64,000 bases of DNA from Membranipora membranacea (lineage: Eukaryota > Bryozoa > Gymnolaemata > Cheilostomatida > Membraniporidae), in contig OU612071.1 in the NCBI GenBank assembly GCA_914767715.1, positions 1,610,001-1,674,000 of the forward strand, given 5' to 3'. Each line of letters begins with the position of its first letter. The first letter of the stretch is position 1. The notes under the pieces were generated by a model. The model was not told where the DNA came from and did no database searches. It saw only the letters and a list, made by a program, of their open reading frames with translations. This document shows positions 41,665-51,400 of the stretch, piece after piece. Made by a program: the position numbers and the translations under genes.

Positions 41665-44366
41665 ATACATGTCGTGATTCAGTGAAATTACGATGCTTTG
41701 TCGCGTCATCTCTGGTATGTGGATTTTCCGCAATAATAGGTATGGATGCTGTCAGAGGTTTAGGTGGAGTAACTGTGAGCTCGAGGAGTGTTCCTCATTT
41801 TGGCAATGTTGATGAAGGTATGCATATGTCCTTGGTTGCTGCTGTAGGAGTTTCGGTGGTTCCTTCTCTTGAGGTCGAAGACACTGATTTTAGAGCGATT
41901 TATGATGGAAATCAATGGAAGGTCTCTTGGAAATGGAAGGATGAAGAGCCTACTTTGAGAAATCAAAGAGGCGAGTACAATATCAGTGACAAATGTAGGG
42001 CAGGTTATGAGAGAGAGGTTGAGTCATGGATTGAGTGTGGGTGGTTAGTAGAGCATGATGTTTCAAAACATGGTGAAGTGAAGGGTGTGATACGTATGTT
42101 GGCTGCATTTCAGCCAAACAAAGACAGTAAGATAAGGCCTGTTATGGACTATGGGAAAGAGTTGAATCAGTACATTAGTAGCAAACCAGGCGTTGATGTT
42201 GCTGTATGTCAGGATAAGTTGCGCAAATGGCGCAGATTTGGCTCAAACTGTTCTATGCTTGATCTCAAAAAGGCATACCTGCATTTGTTTGTTGATGATG
42301 AGCTGCTGAAGTTCCAGGCAGTTCGTTATAAGAACAAAATGTATGTCATGACACGGATGGGTTTCGGTTTGAATGTTGCACCGAAAATTATGTCAAAGGT
42401 TCTTGGTAAGGTTCTGTCAATGGATAGTGCAGTTGAACACGGTACTGATCACTACATAGACGATATCATAGTGGATGAGGACAGAGTATCGGTGGATTGT
42501 GTGAGAGCCCATCTTCGAAAGTATGGCTTGGTGACAAAGGAACCTGAGAGAATGTGTGATGCTAGGGTGCTTGGCTTGCGTGTAAAGCTTACTGAGAGTA
42601 ATGAGTTGGTCTGGGGTAGGGACAATGAGTACGGTGACATAGCTGATGTAGTGACTAAACGAGAGTTGTTCTCGGTGTGTGGTCGCCTCACTGGGCATTA
42701 TCCTTTAGGTGGATGGCTACGAGTAGCATGCAGCTTTATGAAGAGACAGGCAAGTGATTGTGACTGGGATGAGAAGGTTCCCACTCGCGTCAAGGAGATG
42801 CTGTTTGAAACTCAGGCAATGCTAGTCATAAGAGACCCTGTTTGTGGAGTATGGTCTGTGCCTTGTACTGAGGAAGGAGTGATATGGTGTGATGCAAGCA
42901 GCCTAGCTGTCGGAGTGATAGTTGAGATAGGTGGTGTAATGGTAGAGGATGGTTGTTGGTTGAGGAAAGATGATGGCAATCATATTATCAATGTTGCTGA
43001 GTTAGAGGCAGTAGTCAGAGGTTTGAGCTGTGGTATAAAGTGGGAGTTGAAGTCTATGAAAGTTATGACAGATTCTGCTACTGTGTATGGCTGGGTGAAA
43101 TCGGTGATAAATGACAGCAAGCGTCCTAAGGTTGGAGGTCTTGGTGAGCTGCTTACTAGGAGGAGGTTGAGTATGATCGCTGAGCTAATCGAGTTGTATG
43201 ACTTACATGTTGAGGTGGTATTGGTCAAGTCAGAGGCTAATCTAGCTGATGCACTTACAAGGGTTCCTAAGAAGTGGCTCAAACCTCTAGCTCAGGTTGT
43301 ATCAGTCGGCTGTGTTGGCGGATACTCTATTGAGGCTGTGCGTGATCTTCATGATACTAACCACCTGGGGGTGGAAAGAACCTTTTATCTTTCCAGGTGT
43401 AAGTGGGGCGATGCAGTACAAAAAGATGATGTGGTCCAAGCGGTGAAGGAATGCCAAGTCTGCAGACGTGTTGATCCAGCACCAGTAAGATGGGAACATG
43501 GTGAGCTTTCGGTTGATGAGACATGGTTCAGACTAGCATCAGACATCACTCATTATGGAGGCAGTCCGTACTTGACCCTAATAGACTGTGGACCTAGCAG
43601 ATTCTCTATATGGCGACAGCTCACCAATGAGACGACCGAAGCTGTCATAAAACTACTAGGACAAATCTTCAATGAGCGTGGACCTCCTAAAGAACTGTTA
43701 ACTGATAATGGACCATGTTATGTGAGCGAGAGGTTCCGTGGATTTATGGCTAAGTGGAACGTGGACCATATATTCAGTTGTGCCTACAAGAAGCAAGGAA
43801 ACGGCATAGTAGAGCGGCAACATAGAACAATCAAGAGAATGGTTTCTCGCTCCGGTGGCTCAGTACAGGATATGGTGTACTGGTACAACTTTTCAGCAAA
43901 AGTTGATGGTAGCACGCCGGCGGAATCTATCTACCAATACGGCGGTCAGTCATTGCCAAATGTGACAGGGAACTCATTCCGTCGACAGAGAGACACTCAT
44001 CTCAATCCATTCAGTGTCGGAGACAGTGTGTATGTAAAACCTCCTGGTGCCCGCTGCACGACTACATGGCCAACTGGGGAGGTAACCGCTATTATCTCAA
44101 ACACTGCTGTTAAGGTTGGTAGCACACCCAGACATGTCAGTGACCTAAGGCTACGCCAGCATTTCTCTCCAACCAATGAAGAGAATGGACAATCAATTCA
44201 AGGCGCTATTGACTATGAGCTAGTTGATCTTGATGGGGAGGATGCATCTGATGACGATGCGGGACAACATGGAAGTGTTAGTGATGCCAGTGACAATGAG
44301 AGTGTTCATCAAGCCAGGGCCCTTAATCCCCCTCAGCGATTCGGTAACAATATTTATGACACCTGA
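41595..44366 (+). CDS. Pol polyprotein: protease end, reverse transcriptase, RNase H, integrase
   Basis: Open from 41595 to TGA 44364-44366. Order: protease C-terminal IIGMDAVRGL; RT with 'SKIRPVMDYGKELN', 'MLDLKKAYLH', 'TRMGFGLNVAPKIM' and the catalytic YIDD at about 42,453; RNase H with 'WCDASSLAVGVI', 'NVAELEAVV' and 'TDSATVYGW'; integrase with an H-H-C-C finger (H-L-G-V ... C-Q-V-C) and the D,D,E triad (S-D-I-T, T-D-N-G, G-I-V-E-R-Q). An acidic tail ends the protein. All catalytic residues I can check are present. It copies the element RNA in cytoplasmic particles and integrates the cDNA. Confidence 0.88.
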   Translation, partial: AKCCDNARWQNYSVRAGEVDLVLDTCRDSVKLRCFVASSLVCGFSAIIGMDAVRGLGGVTVSSRSVPHFGNVDEGMHMSLVAAVGVSVVPSLEVEDTDFRAIYDGNQWKVSWKWKDEEPTLRNQRGEYNISDKCRAGYEREVESWIECGWLVEHDVSKHGEVKGVIRMLAAFQPNKDSKIRPVMDYGKELNQYISSKPGVDVAVCQDKLRKWRRFGSNCSMLDLKKAYLHLFVDDELLKFQAVRYKNKMYVMTRMGFGLNVAPKIMSKVLGKVLSMDSAVEHGTDHYIDDIIVDEDRVSVDCVRAHLRKYGLVTKEPERMCDARVLGLRVKLTESNELVWGRDNEYGDIADVVTKRELFSVCGRLTGHYPLGGWLRVACSFMKRQASDCDWDEKVPTRVKEMLFETQAMLVIRDPVCGVWSVPCTEEGVIWCDASSLAVGVIVEIGGVMVEDGCWLRKDDGNHIINVAELEAVVRGLSCGIKWELKSMKVMTDSATVYGWVKSVINDSKRPKVGGLGELLTRRRLSMIAELIELYDLHVEVVLVKSEANLADALTRVPKKWLKPLAQVVSVGCVGGYSIEAVRDLHDTNHLGVERTFYLSRCKWGDAVQKDDVVQAVKECQVCRRVDPAPVRWEHGELSVDETWFRLASDITHYGGSPYLTLIDCGPSRFSIWRQLTNETTEAVIKLLGQIFNERGPPKELLTDNGPCYVSERFRGFMAKWNVDHIFSCAYKKQGNGIVERQHRTIKRMVSRSGGSVQDMVYWYNFSAKVDGSTPAESIYQYGGQSLPNVTGNSFRRQRDTHLNPFSVGDSVYVKPPGARCTTTWPTGEVTAIISNTAVKVGSTPRHVSDLRLRQHFSPTNEENGQSIQGAIDYELVDLDGEDASDDDAGQHGSVSDASDNESVHQARALNPPQRFGNNIYDT

Positions 44367-44386
44367 TCCGAAGTATGATCTTAAGA

Positions 44387-44397
44387 TCATGGGGAGG
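44387..44397 (+). promoter_or_regulatory. Polypurine tract of the LTR element
   Basis: 'tcatggggagg' immediately 5' of the 3' LTR; purine run used for plus-strand priming in LTR elements. Confidence 0.7.
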
Positions 44398-44623
44398 TGT
44401 GATCTGTGCTAACATGCTAGTAAATTGTAGTTATGTTCCCTTTCATTTTATGTTGAGATATCCCATAATCCCATGGTCAAGTCATGTGACATGTAGTTTC
44501 AGTTTCTTTCAAAAAGATTCAGTTGTTGTTTTGCAATTGTAGTGTGGAGAGGATTTTTCTACTGCCTTAGTTAGGCTTTGCAGTTCATGAGAATACAACA
44601 TTCAGTATCTTACATAATATAAT
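44398..44623 (+). repeat. 3' LTR (226 bp)
   Basis: Matches the 5' LTR. Its last base lies one base from the GT of the flanking collagen donor site on the minus strand. Confidence 0.93.
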
Positions 44624-44625
44624 AC

Positions 44626-44725
44626 CCTTAGATCCCTGAGGTCCCTGTTCCCCAGGAGCTCCTCTCGGGTCGGATGCACCCTGAACTCCTTGTGGTCCGT
44701 CTTCTCCCATTGGTCCGGCTTTTCC
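44626..44725 (-). CDS. Fibrillar collagen, Gly-X-Y exon abutting the LTR element
   Basis: Acceptor TTATAG at phase 0. Encodes G-K-A-G-P-M-G-E-D-G-P-Q-G-V-Q, then G-A-S-D-P-R-G-A-P and G-E-Q-G-P-Q-G-S-K. The triplet pattern G-A-S / D-P-R / G-A-P holds one imperfection (a non-Gly first residue). The exon ends AAGG|GT, and the GT is followed immediately by the LTR. Confidence 0.83.
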
Positions 44726-45087
44726 CTATAAAATACATAATTGACTAATCTTACGTCTGACTTTGTGTACATCATTGATTGCCTTTACAATCTATGAAAC
44801 ATATATTAGCAGGAAAATAAAAGAAAATTGGTTATTCATTTCATTTTCAGACCACAAACAAAGCAATGATACAATAAATGTCGTGTTTAAGTGATTGAGA
44901 ATCAGGTCTTTGGTATAATTATAGAGTGCTCAGTGTGGTTTAGACAACTGATATGGTTCATTAACAGCATGTTGCCCAGTTTCAACTGATTTCTAGTCAA
45001 AGTTCAGATGAGAAAGTAATGATAATATATACGAATATCTGTACTAGAATGACTCATGATTCTGAATCTGATCACATAAATACTTAC

Positions 45088-45226
45088 CTTGTCACCCTTA
45101 TCTCCCTGAGGTCCTTCAGGACCCTGAGGACCGGGTGATCCCTGAGCTCCCATAGGTCCCTCTGGTCCCTGGTCTCCCTGATCTCCAGGTCGTCCATCTG
45201 TACCTGGTGCTCCCGGGAAACCATCT
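45088..45226 (-). CDS. Fibrillar collagen, Gly-X-Y exon
   Basis: 139 nt, acceptor GACAG, donor AAG|GTAAGT. Encodes (R)[14 protein letters not shown] and on to G-D-K-G-D-K, all perfect triplets. The first Arg codon is completed across the splice from 45529-45658. Confidence 0.88.
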
Positions 45227-45528
45227 CTGTCGACCAACAAACAGCAATTAGTATATTTACTACTCAGGATATGGACCTCTCAGATAAGCAGGATAAGTAT
45301 ACAACTTCGGCTGAGTGTAACTTGGTTACTGTAATTTATTTTTCACTTGCGGTTATTTATTTTCTTTGTTACACCAGATGGACATCGAGGCGATTAACCC
45401 CATTACTAATTCCATCATAGAGACATAGCCCGACACCCCACATGGATCAGATCCACCACTGATAAAGGATGATCTTGTTAACTTTCAGCTATCACTTAGT
45501 CGACTTTGATCTTAGCATTAAATCTTAC

Positions 45529-45658
45529 CTGCCATCAGAGCCTGGGTCTCCAGCTAATCCACGTGGTCCAGCTGGACCGGGTGATCCGGAAGATCCCAGG
45601 TCTCCACCCTTACCTTCTCTGCCGTCCTTTCCTGGCTCTCCTACAGCTCCATCAACTC
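45529..45658 (-). CDS. Fibrillar collagen, Gly-X-Y exon
   Basis: 130 nt, acceptor TTCTCAG, donor AG|GTAAGA. Encodes V-D-G-A-V-G-E-P-G-K-D-G-R-E-G-K ... G-L-A-G-D-P-G-S-D-G-R. One triplet is short (G-K-G-G-D-L), a small imperfection that may mark a helix kink or a lost residue. Confidence 0.83.
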
Positions 45659-46100
45659 CTGAGAATAAATATACAGTATTACATATAAAATATGCAGTTA
45701 TAAACTCAGTAAATAGTTCAGCTAATCATTTTAATCTCACTGACTCATTTCTGAGTAATCTTATGATAAGCAAGCAGGAAATATGATGTAAATGTTCAAG
45801 ATGCTGTTTGCTGGCTTGGTTGGTTAAGTTTACTGTTGTCTAAAGTTATATTACTGAGCCTCAGATGAGTTGTGGATGTCTCATTACATCATTACAACCC
45901 AACCAACATTCCCAGGAAGCAAATCTTACATTAACTGACTAATTCAGGGGTTGTCTCCCCAATAACAGCGGACAGTCAACTCTTAAGATAAAGTGGAGTC
46001 GAATATTAGATACTGTCTTACCAAGGAGTTGAAGATTCATTGGTCTTACAAAACTGTATAACATAAATAAAACATGTACATATATTTAATATTTAATTAC

Positions 46101-46136
46101 CTGGTGGTCCTTGTTCTCCAGCTTTACCAGTGAAGC
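46101..46136 (-). CDS. Fibrillar collagen, most upstream Gly-X-Y piece visible (probably truncated)
   Basis: Ends G-E-Q-G-P-P-G|GTAATT in phase with the next exon. Its 5' side has no good acceptor: an AAG without pyrimidine tract at 46,137-46,139 is the only candidate. Gly-X-Y reads only a little further, to M-G-Q-G-F. Upstream lie a short unique stretch and then the 30-bp minisatellite and R2, with no more collagen exons before the window ends. The rest of the helix (normally about 1,000 residues) is missing or very far away. Confidence 0.6.
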
Positions 46137-46310
46137 CTTGTCCCATTTCCAAAGTTGCGATCAGAACCCAAACTAAACTTATTGTTCTTGCACATGCGCA
46201 AATTCAAGTCACACATAATGCATACTTAGCCTTACGACACCTGCTTTGTGGTAATGATAGCCTAGTTTATCAGTGATCTACATGCCCAGTCAGATCATGA
46301 GAGTCAGTAT

Positions 46311-46800
46311 GAAAAGAATGAAGCTCTGCTAGACAAACACAGAAAGAAAGTAGCTCTGCTAGGCAAACACAGAAAGAATGTAGCTCTGCTAGGCAAACAC
46401 AGAAAGAATGTAGCTCTGCTAGACAAACACAGAAAGAATGTAGCTCTGCTAGACAAGCACAGAAAGAATGTTGCTCTGCTAGGCAGACACAGAAAGAATG
46501 TAGGTCTGCTAGGCAAACACAGAAAGACAGTAGCTCTGCTAGACTAACACAGAAAGACTGTAGCTCTGCTAGGCAAGCACAGAAAGAATGTAGCTCTGCT
46601 AGCTAAACACAGAAAGAATGTAGCTCTGCTAGGCAGACACAGAAATAATGTAGGTCTGCTTGGCAAACACAGAAAGACTGTAGCTCTGCTAGACAAACAC
46701 AGAAAGACTGCAGCTCTGCTAAGCAAGCACAGAAAGAATGTAGCTCTGCTAGCTAAACACAGAAAGAATGTAGCTCTGCTAGGCAAACACAGAAAGACTG
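46311..46800. repeat. 30-bp minisatellite, about 16 units
   Basis: Unit 'tagctctgctaggcaaacac' + 'agaaagaatg'; 16 full copies from 46321 to 46800 plus a partial one at the left. 30 nt is a multiple of three, so all frames stay open or closed together and produce meaningless repeated peptides. The right end abuts R2 exactly. Confidence 0.95.
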
Positions 46801-48440
46801 TAGCTGAACTTCGGACCAGTTTGGTACTAAGAAAACTACTTGCATTTGATATTTCAAGTTCTTACCACGACCTATATAGGTGGTGGTAAAAACTTGCACT
46901 TGATAATACAAGTCTGCAATCACTGTATCAACGTGCTCTCTGTTTATAGGCAGTACAGAGCACGCCTGGTGGTCATACCAAACATCTATAGTCAGTGGTC
47001 TGCAGTGGGACTTGAACACAGGACTACTTAGGTAGATCAATCATTACGACATCACTGAGTAATTTGACGCGATGTTTTTTCATGATGAAATCCACAAAAA
47101 GTATTCTTCGGCAATTCACAATTCTCTAGTTTAACGGAAACATGGCTCCACAGTTATTGTGAATCGAACAAAAGCTACTTTGTAGAATATAAGGTTGAGA
47201 TACCTTTAAGCTCACTGTATCAGTAATGAAGTCTTAGCTGGATTACATCTGGATTAGTCGCTGCATACACAAGTCAAGTCCATATGTGTTGGAGTAATAG
47301 CTTGGATAATTATCGGTGTGATAAGATTAAACGATGCTATATTTAGCTGCTATTAATTGAGTTAACCCCGTTCAGTAATTAAAAGTGCAATAGAGCCTAG
47401 TTAACAACTCCCTCAGAAACAGTGCTTTTTATAAATTCTACTTCAGGCCAACAAACTTTGAAAATGTAACTCTGATGACAATGAGTTATGAGAGACAGTA
47501 CTCCTCAACCTATAGACAATAGCTTGAATTCCTATGACGATGCGGCTCCAAAATAAGAAAGCCTTTATTAACCACATCTGATCCCTTTCAAGGACACATA
47601 CTGCCTTGCCTGTAACGGCTGCCTATTCCCTGACATTTTGTTCGACAAGTTTGCTGCGATTGGTAGCTAATCAATCCAAATCAATCAGTCTAATGCCAAT
47701 GGTGAAGTTAAAACAATCACGGAAATACAACCAAATTCAGCATACAGTACAACTACACAGTACGCTATTTTGTTTCTGACAGAAAGTATTGTGGTCATTT
47801 AAGTTTTTTAATTTCCTGCTAACATCGGCAATAAAGCGATGTACTGGAGACAGGGACATTGGGACCAAACTCCCTGCTGGGGAGGAATTCCACTGGATAA
47901 TGATTTTAAAACCGGGAACTCTTACCTTTTGTCCAACAAGTAGTTCCTTTAGGTTCAGCCTTAGAGGGTTCTGTTATTGGTTTGTTCTTATTTCTCCTCA
48001 GCCTGTAGTCTTATTGTAGTTATTGTGGTTATTGTAGTACCTGCTATTATTGGAAAGTTTGTCAATCTCATAGCTTCACCTGACCTCAGGTACTTAAATC
48101 TCTCTTTACTGTAATAAGAAGCACGGATAAGGTTATCCTATGATCTGTCAGCAGTGGCTCTAAGCTGGATGACCTTGTCTGTATTTTTAACTTAATCGTG
48201 CATCGTCAAAATTGTGTTATCTGTGACTGAGTTTGAGTTTGTCACCAGTAAGCACGCAAACAGCTGATAAGATAGTATGCCTGCTGAGTGAGGGGGTACT
48301 CCTGCCTCCCCGCCCTCCTGTATGAATATGAGGCTTGTTTATACAATGATTAGAGAAGGAGCACAGTGCCATTTTCTAGCACCATAAAAATACTCCCTAA
48401 CAACCTAACAACAACTTCCTAACAACCGCTCAGCCTAAGC
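46801..48440 (+). repeat. Long interspersed repeat R2
   Basis: Matches R1 from 33,190 to about 34,700 and R3 from 60,190, with more substitutions and small insertions (for example near 47,850 'gacagggacattgggacc'). Contains the SINE-like segment at 46,870-47,045. The 480-bp left part of R1/R3 is absent; the minisatellite stands in its place. Confidence 0.85.
46870..47045 (-). repeat. SINE-like segment inside R2
   Basis: Minus strand has the B-box-like 'TGTTCAAGTCCC' and the 'CAGACCACTGACTATAGA', 'CACCAGGCGTGCTC' body. Confidence 0.55.
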
Positions 48441-51400
48441 AGGGAGAATGCCTTCTACAGCAGACGAGCTGCGCCATGGGAGAAAATAATTTCAGATGGC
48501 GCAGCTCGGCTAGAGGCAATTTTTGTGTGGTGCAGCTCGGCTAGTTTCAAAATTTGTAACCAAGAGCACATGATTCCTAATATTGATAGACTTATACATA
48601 CTTGCTCATCTGTCGGAATTGATAAATGAGCGGGAATTTATCACAGCCCTATTGTTCAAGATCTAGTTAATAAAGCAAGAGGACTATTTTACATAAGTTG
48701 AACTAGGAGTGGAAGTCGCAGTGTTTGAGAAGTTGCTTGAGTTTCCCTACCTATGTATATGATATGGCTGTAAGTATAGTATAAACATTCTGAAATGAAG
48801 TAGTATTTTCCACAATAATGTATGACAGTTATATTATTAAGCTAGTGATTAAGTATCATGTGAAGGAATAATTGGAAGTGTTGATCTACTTGTACTACCT
48901 ACTTCTTTCTTCTACCAAGGACGAAGTAACAGGCTAATCTTCCCCTGTTACTCTTTGCTTCTACCACTCACATCACTGCATTTCCTTACTTTTGTTGGTT
49001 TGGGCTTTATTGTGTCACATGTGGGTGCATCACCAAAGCAGTGAACTGCCCAATGTGTTGATAGTTGATAATGATGTTGATGAAATATGTATCATTCAGC
49101 AAGAGTGACTACTCACACTCACAGGCTACCTAATACTAGTACTGCAGGCATGTACAACTGACATTGATTACAATGGTTGGTTAGAATACCACAGCACCTA
49201 GCGATGTAGAGTGTGATATAAAAGGAATTACTGGATTGGGGGCTGTCATAAACTGAGTAAGTCACCATGGCAGGCCAATTAGTAACATATGATGGAGGAC
49301 AACCTATCACAACTCAAAACAGTGCAACACCATCTGAACCACAAGAATTGTGTCCTCTCTGAACAAATTGGCATTTAGCATTTTGTGCCTTTAGCATTTG
49401 GCATTCAGCGTGTCGCTCCTGATTTCCATACTTACATATTTACACTTACTGCTTAGTTTAGCATCATTTATTGCACTTTCTTACTCTCTTATCACCCTGA
49501 TGCAGCTCATTTCTGAAGCTTACTTAAGCGCTGAATAGTTATACAGTACTGGGTCAGGTGAGTGATTAAAAAGAGGGAGCCAACAATCTCAGATAATAAC
49601 AGATCACAACACCAAATATCCTAACAAACAAGAGAGTCGGTATTCGCCTATGATATCAACATACCTCATATGTTACCTATAACATGAATATGCAGAAACG
49701 GCATCATAACTTAGATATATATCATTTATTTAGCGACATATGGTCTTTGTCTTTGGGTAGTGCAAGTGTTCAAACTCTGCATGGGTAGCTGGATGTTGCA
49801 TTCTGTTATCAATCACCTCCCATCTAGTGACTGTGATGTTGTGTTTGATGGAATTCTACCACCAGCAGTAAACCAGGGTTTGAGCATACGAACTACACAG
49901 CATTCCCTCTTCACTCTAACTATGTCTGAGTTGACAACATGTACAAATACTATAACTGGTTAATGATGGGTGAAAGTGTTTTTTGTGGATTTGTTTGACT
50001 ATGACCTGTTTTCTGGATTGAGGGATAATTTTGGACCAACCTGAGCATTGTTTATTATGGCTGATACATTGTCATCGTCGTTGTAACGGCCGCCGCTTTA
50101 ATTTGACACTTAATCTGTCCTCCTCATCCTCCCTTGCAACACAACCATCAGCCTTTAATTAAAATAGGGACTATTAATAAAAGGTCATGTGTTTAAACTT
50201 TAAAGTGAATATAAAATTTAAATTTGAATGTTTTGCTGTGTGAAAATGACTACGCAACCACCAGGTATTTTGTTACGTTGGAAAGCAAGAAGACTTCCAA
50301 TATATAAGTTTTGCTGTGTAACACTGATGGGTACTCTATGATTCCATCAGACAAGTTAGTTAAGCCCTGGTTGGTGCAGCGGAGGTGTGTCATATGTATT
50401 AGGATATGAAGTTCAATCTGTAGTATCCGCAGTCCCGCAGTTAAATTTTGTTGAAAATACAATGCTACTACCAGATATCCCGACACACAGATTAAGCCCT
50501 GAAACCATGTCCAGCGGTCAACATTTTGACTTGTGAAGGGAAGCAACTCCAAAGTCCGGACTTTATCAGGCATACTGGATTAACTGTGAATTTCGTTCAC
50601 ACACTAAAAGTACCAAACCCTTACATCAACCCCTACTCGGTATGGATTTCTTTTTCTGGACCTCATTATTAGTAAAACCACCAGAAAACTGTAAATGATA
50701 CCTTTCCCAGAAAAAAGTAACTAGATAACTGCTTGTATTGCTTTCTCAAAAAACTACGTAACCATGACAATTGGCCTGTATGCTGTGTCACAAAGAGGAA
50801 TAATAACGACTTAGGTTCACAATAAACTGATACACAAATTTACTAAATGGAGTTGAATGGACTTGATGTTGATTGATGAGCTTCTCTATATCTTTGTGAG
50901 GTGTATTTTTAAGTAACTTTAAATATTAATAAATGATTTAATAGAGAACCGAGTCAGGCCATCACGCCATCACGCCATCACACCAATAGCCTAAAGATAA
51001 CGGTAATCATCCATTTTTTTATATTATCAAATCAAGGGCAAAAAGCCAGCAGCACAAAATGCGTCTGATGATCGCCGCCTGGTCACTTGGATTATCAGTT
51101 GAGTTGTAAGTTACAAGGATATTTCTGTAGCAAAGGGTTAAATCAACTCTTGCTGTTGGCTCAGTTTTTTTATGGCTATCTATATGAAAGAATAGGCCCT
51201 TGTCGGTGCAGACCCAAATAGGACTGGAAGATGCTCTTATTGAGAAATCAAGAAGGTTTTCGCCATCAATCTAATAGCCCTATAGTCAGGTTTCACCCAA
51301 TATCTCTACACAGAGGTTGGCAAGCCTGTCAGTCGGGAATATTCTCTCCCCAAGCGTGAAGAATAGGCCCCTCCCCCCACCACTACCTAGCCATAAAGGC

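Larger units (their letters stand above)
40435..44623 (+). mobile_element. Ty3/Gypsy-like LTR retrotransposon, apparently young
   Basis: 4,189 bp with two 226-bp LTRs that look identical by eye, a gag-like frame with two zinc knuckles, and protease-RT-RNase H-integrase in that order (excludes Copia). It sits antisense in the collagen gene. A polypurine tract (atggggagg) directly precedes the 3' LTR. No standard TGG-type primer-binding site follows the 5' LTR, and flanking bases show no target duplication. The long pol frame has no internal stops, so it may be recently active apart from a frame change within protease. Confidence 0.9.

Noticed and set aside
42417-43499. Minus-strand frames across pol
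   Set aside because: Shadows of the intact plus-strand pol frame.
40435-44623. Endogenous retrovirus with an envelope gene
   Set aside because: Pol ends 31 nt before the 3' LTR, leaving no room for env; it is an LTR retrotransposon.
45469-45786. Plus-strand proline/glycine-rich proteins at 39.8-40.1 and 45.5-45.8 kb
   Set aside because: They are the antisense of collagen Gly-X-Y exons, whose splice sites and phases fit the minus strand.
46304-46786. Leucine/cysteine/phenylalanine-rich repeat proteins on the minus strand
   Set aside because: Frames open only because the 30-bp minisatellite unit is a multiple of three.
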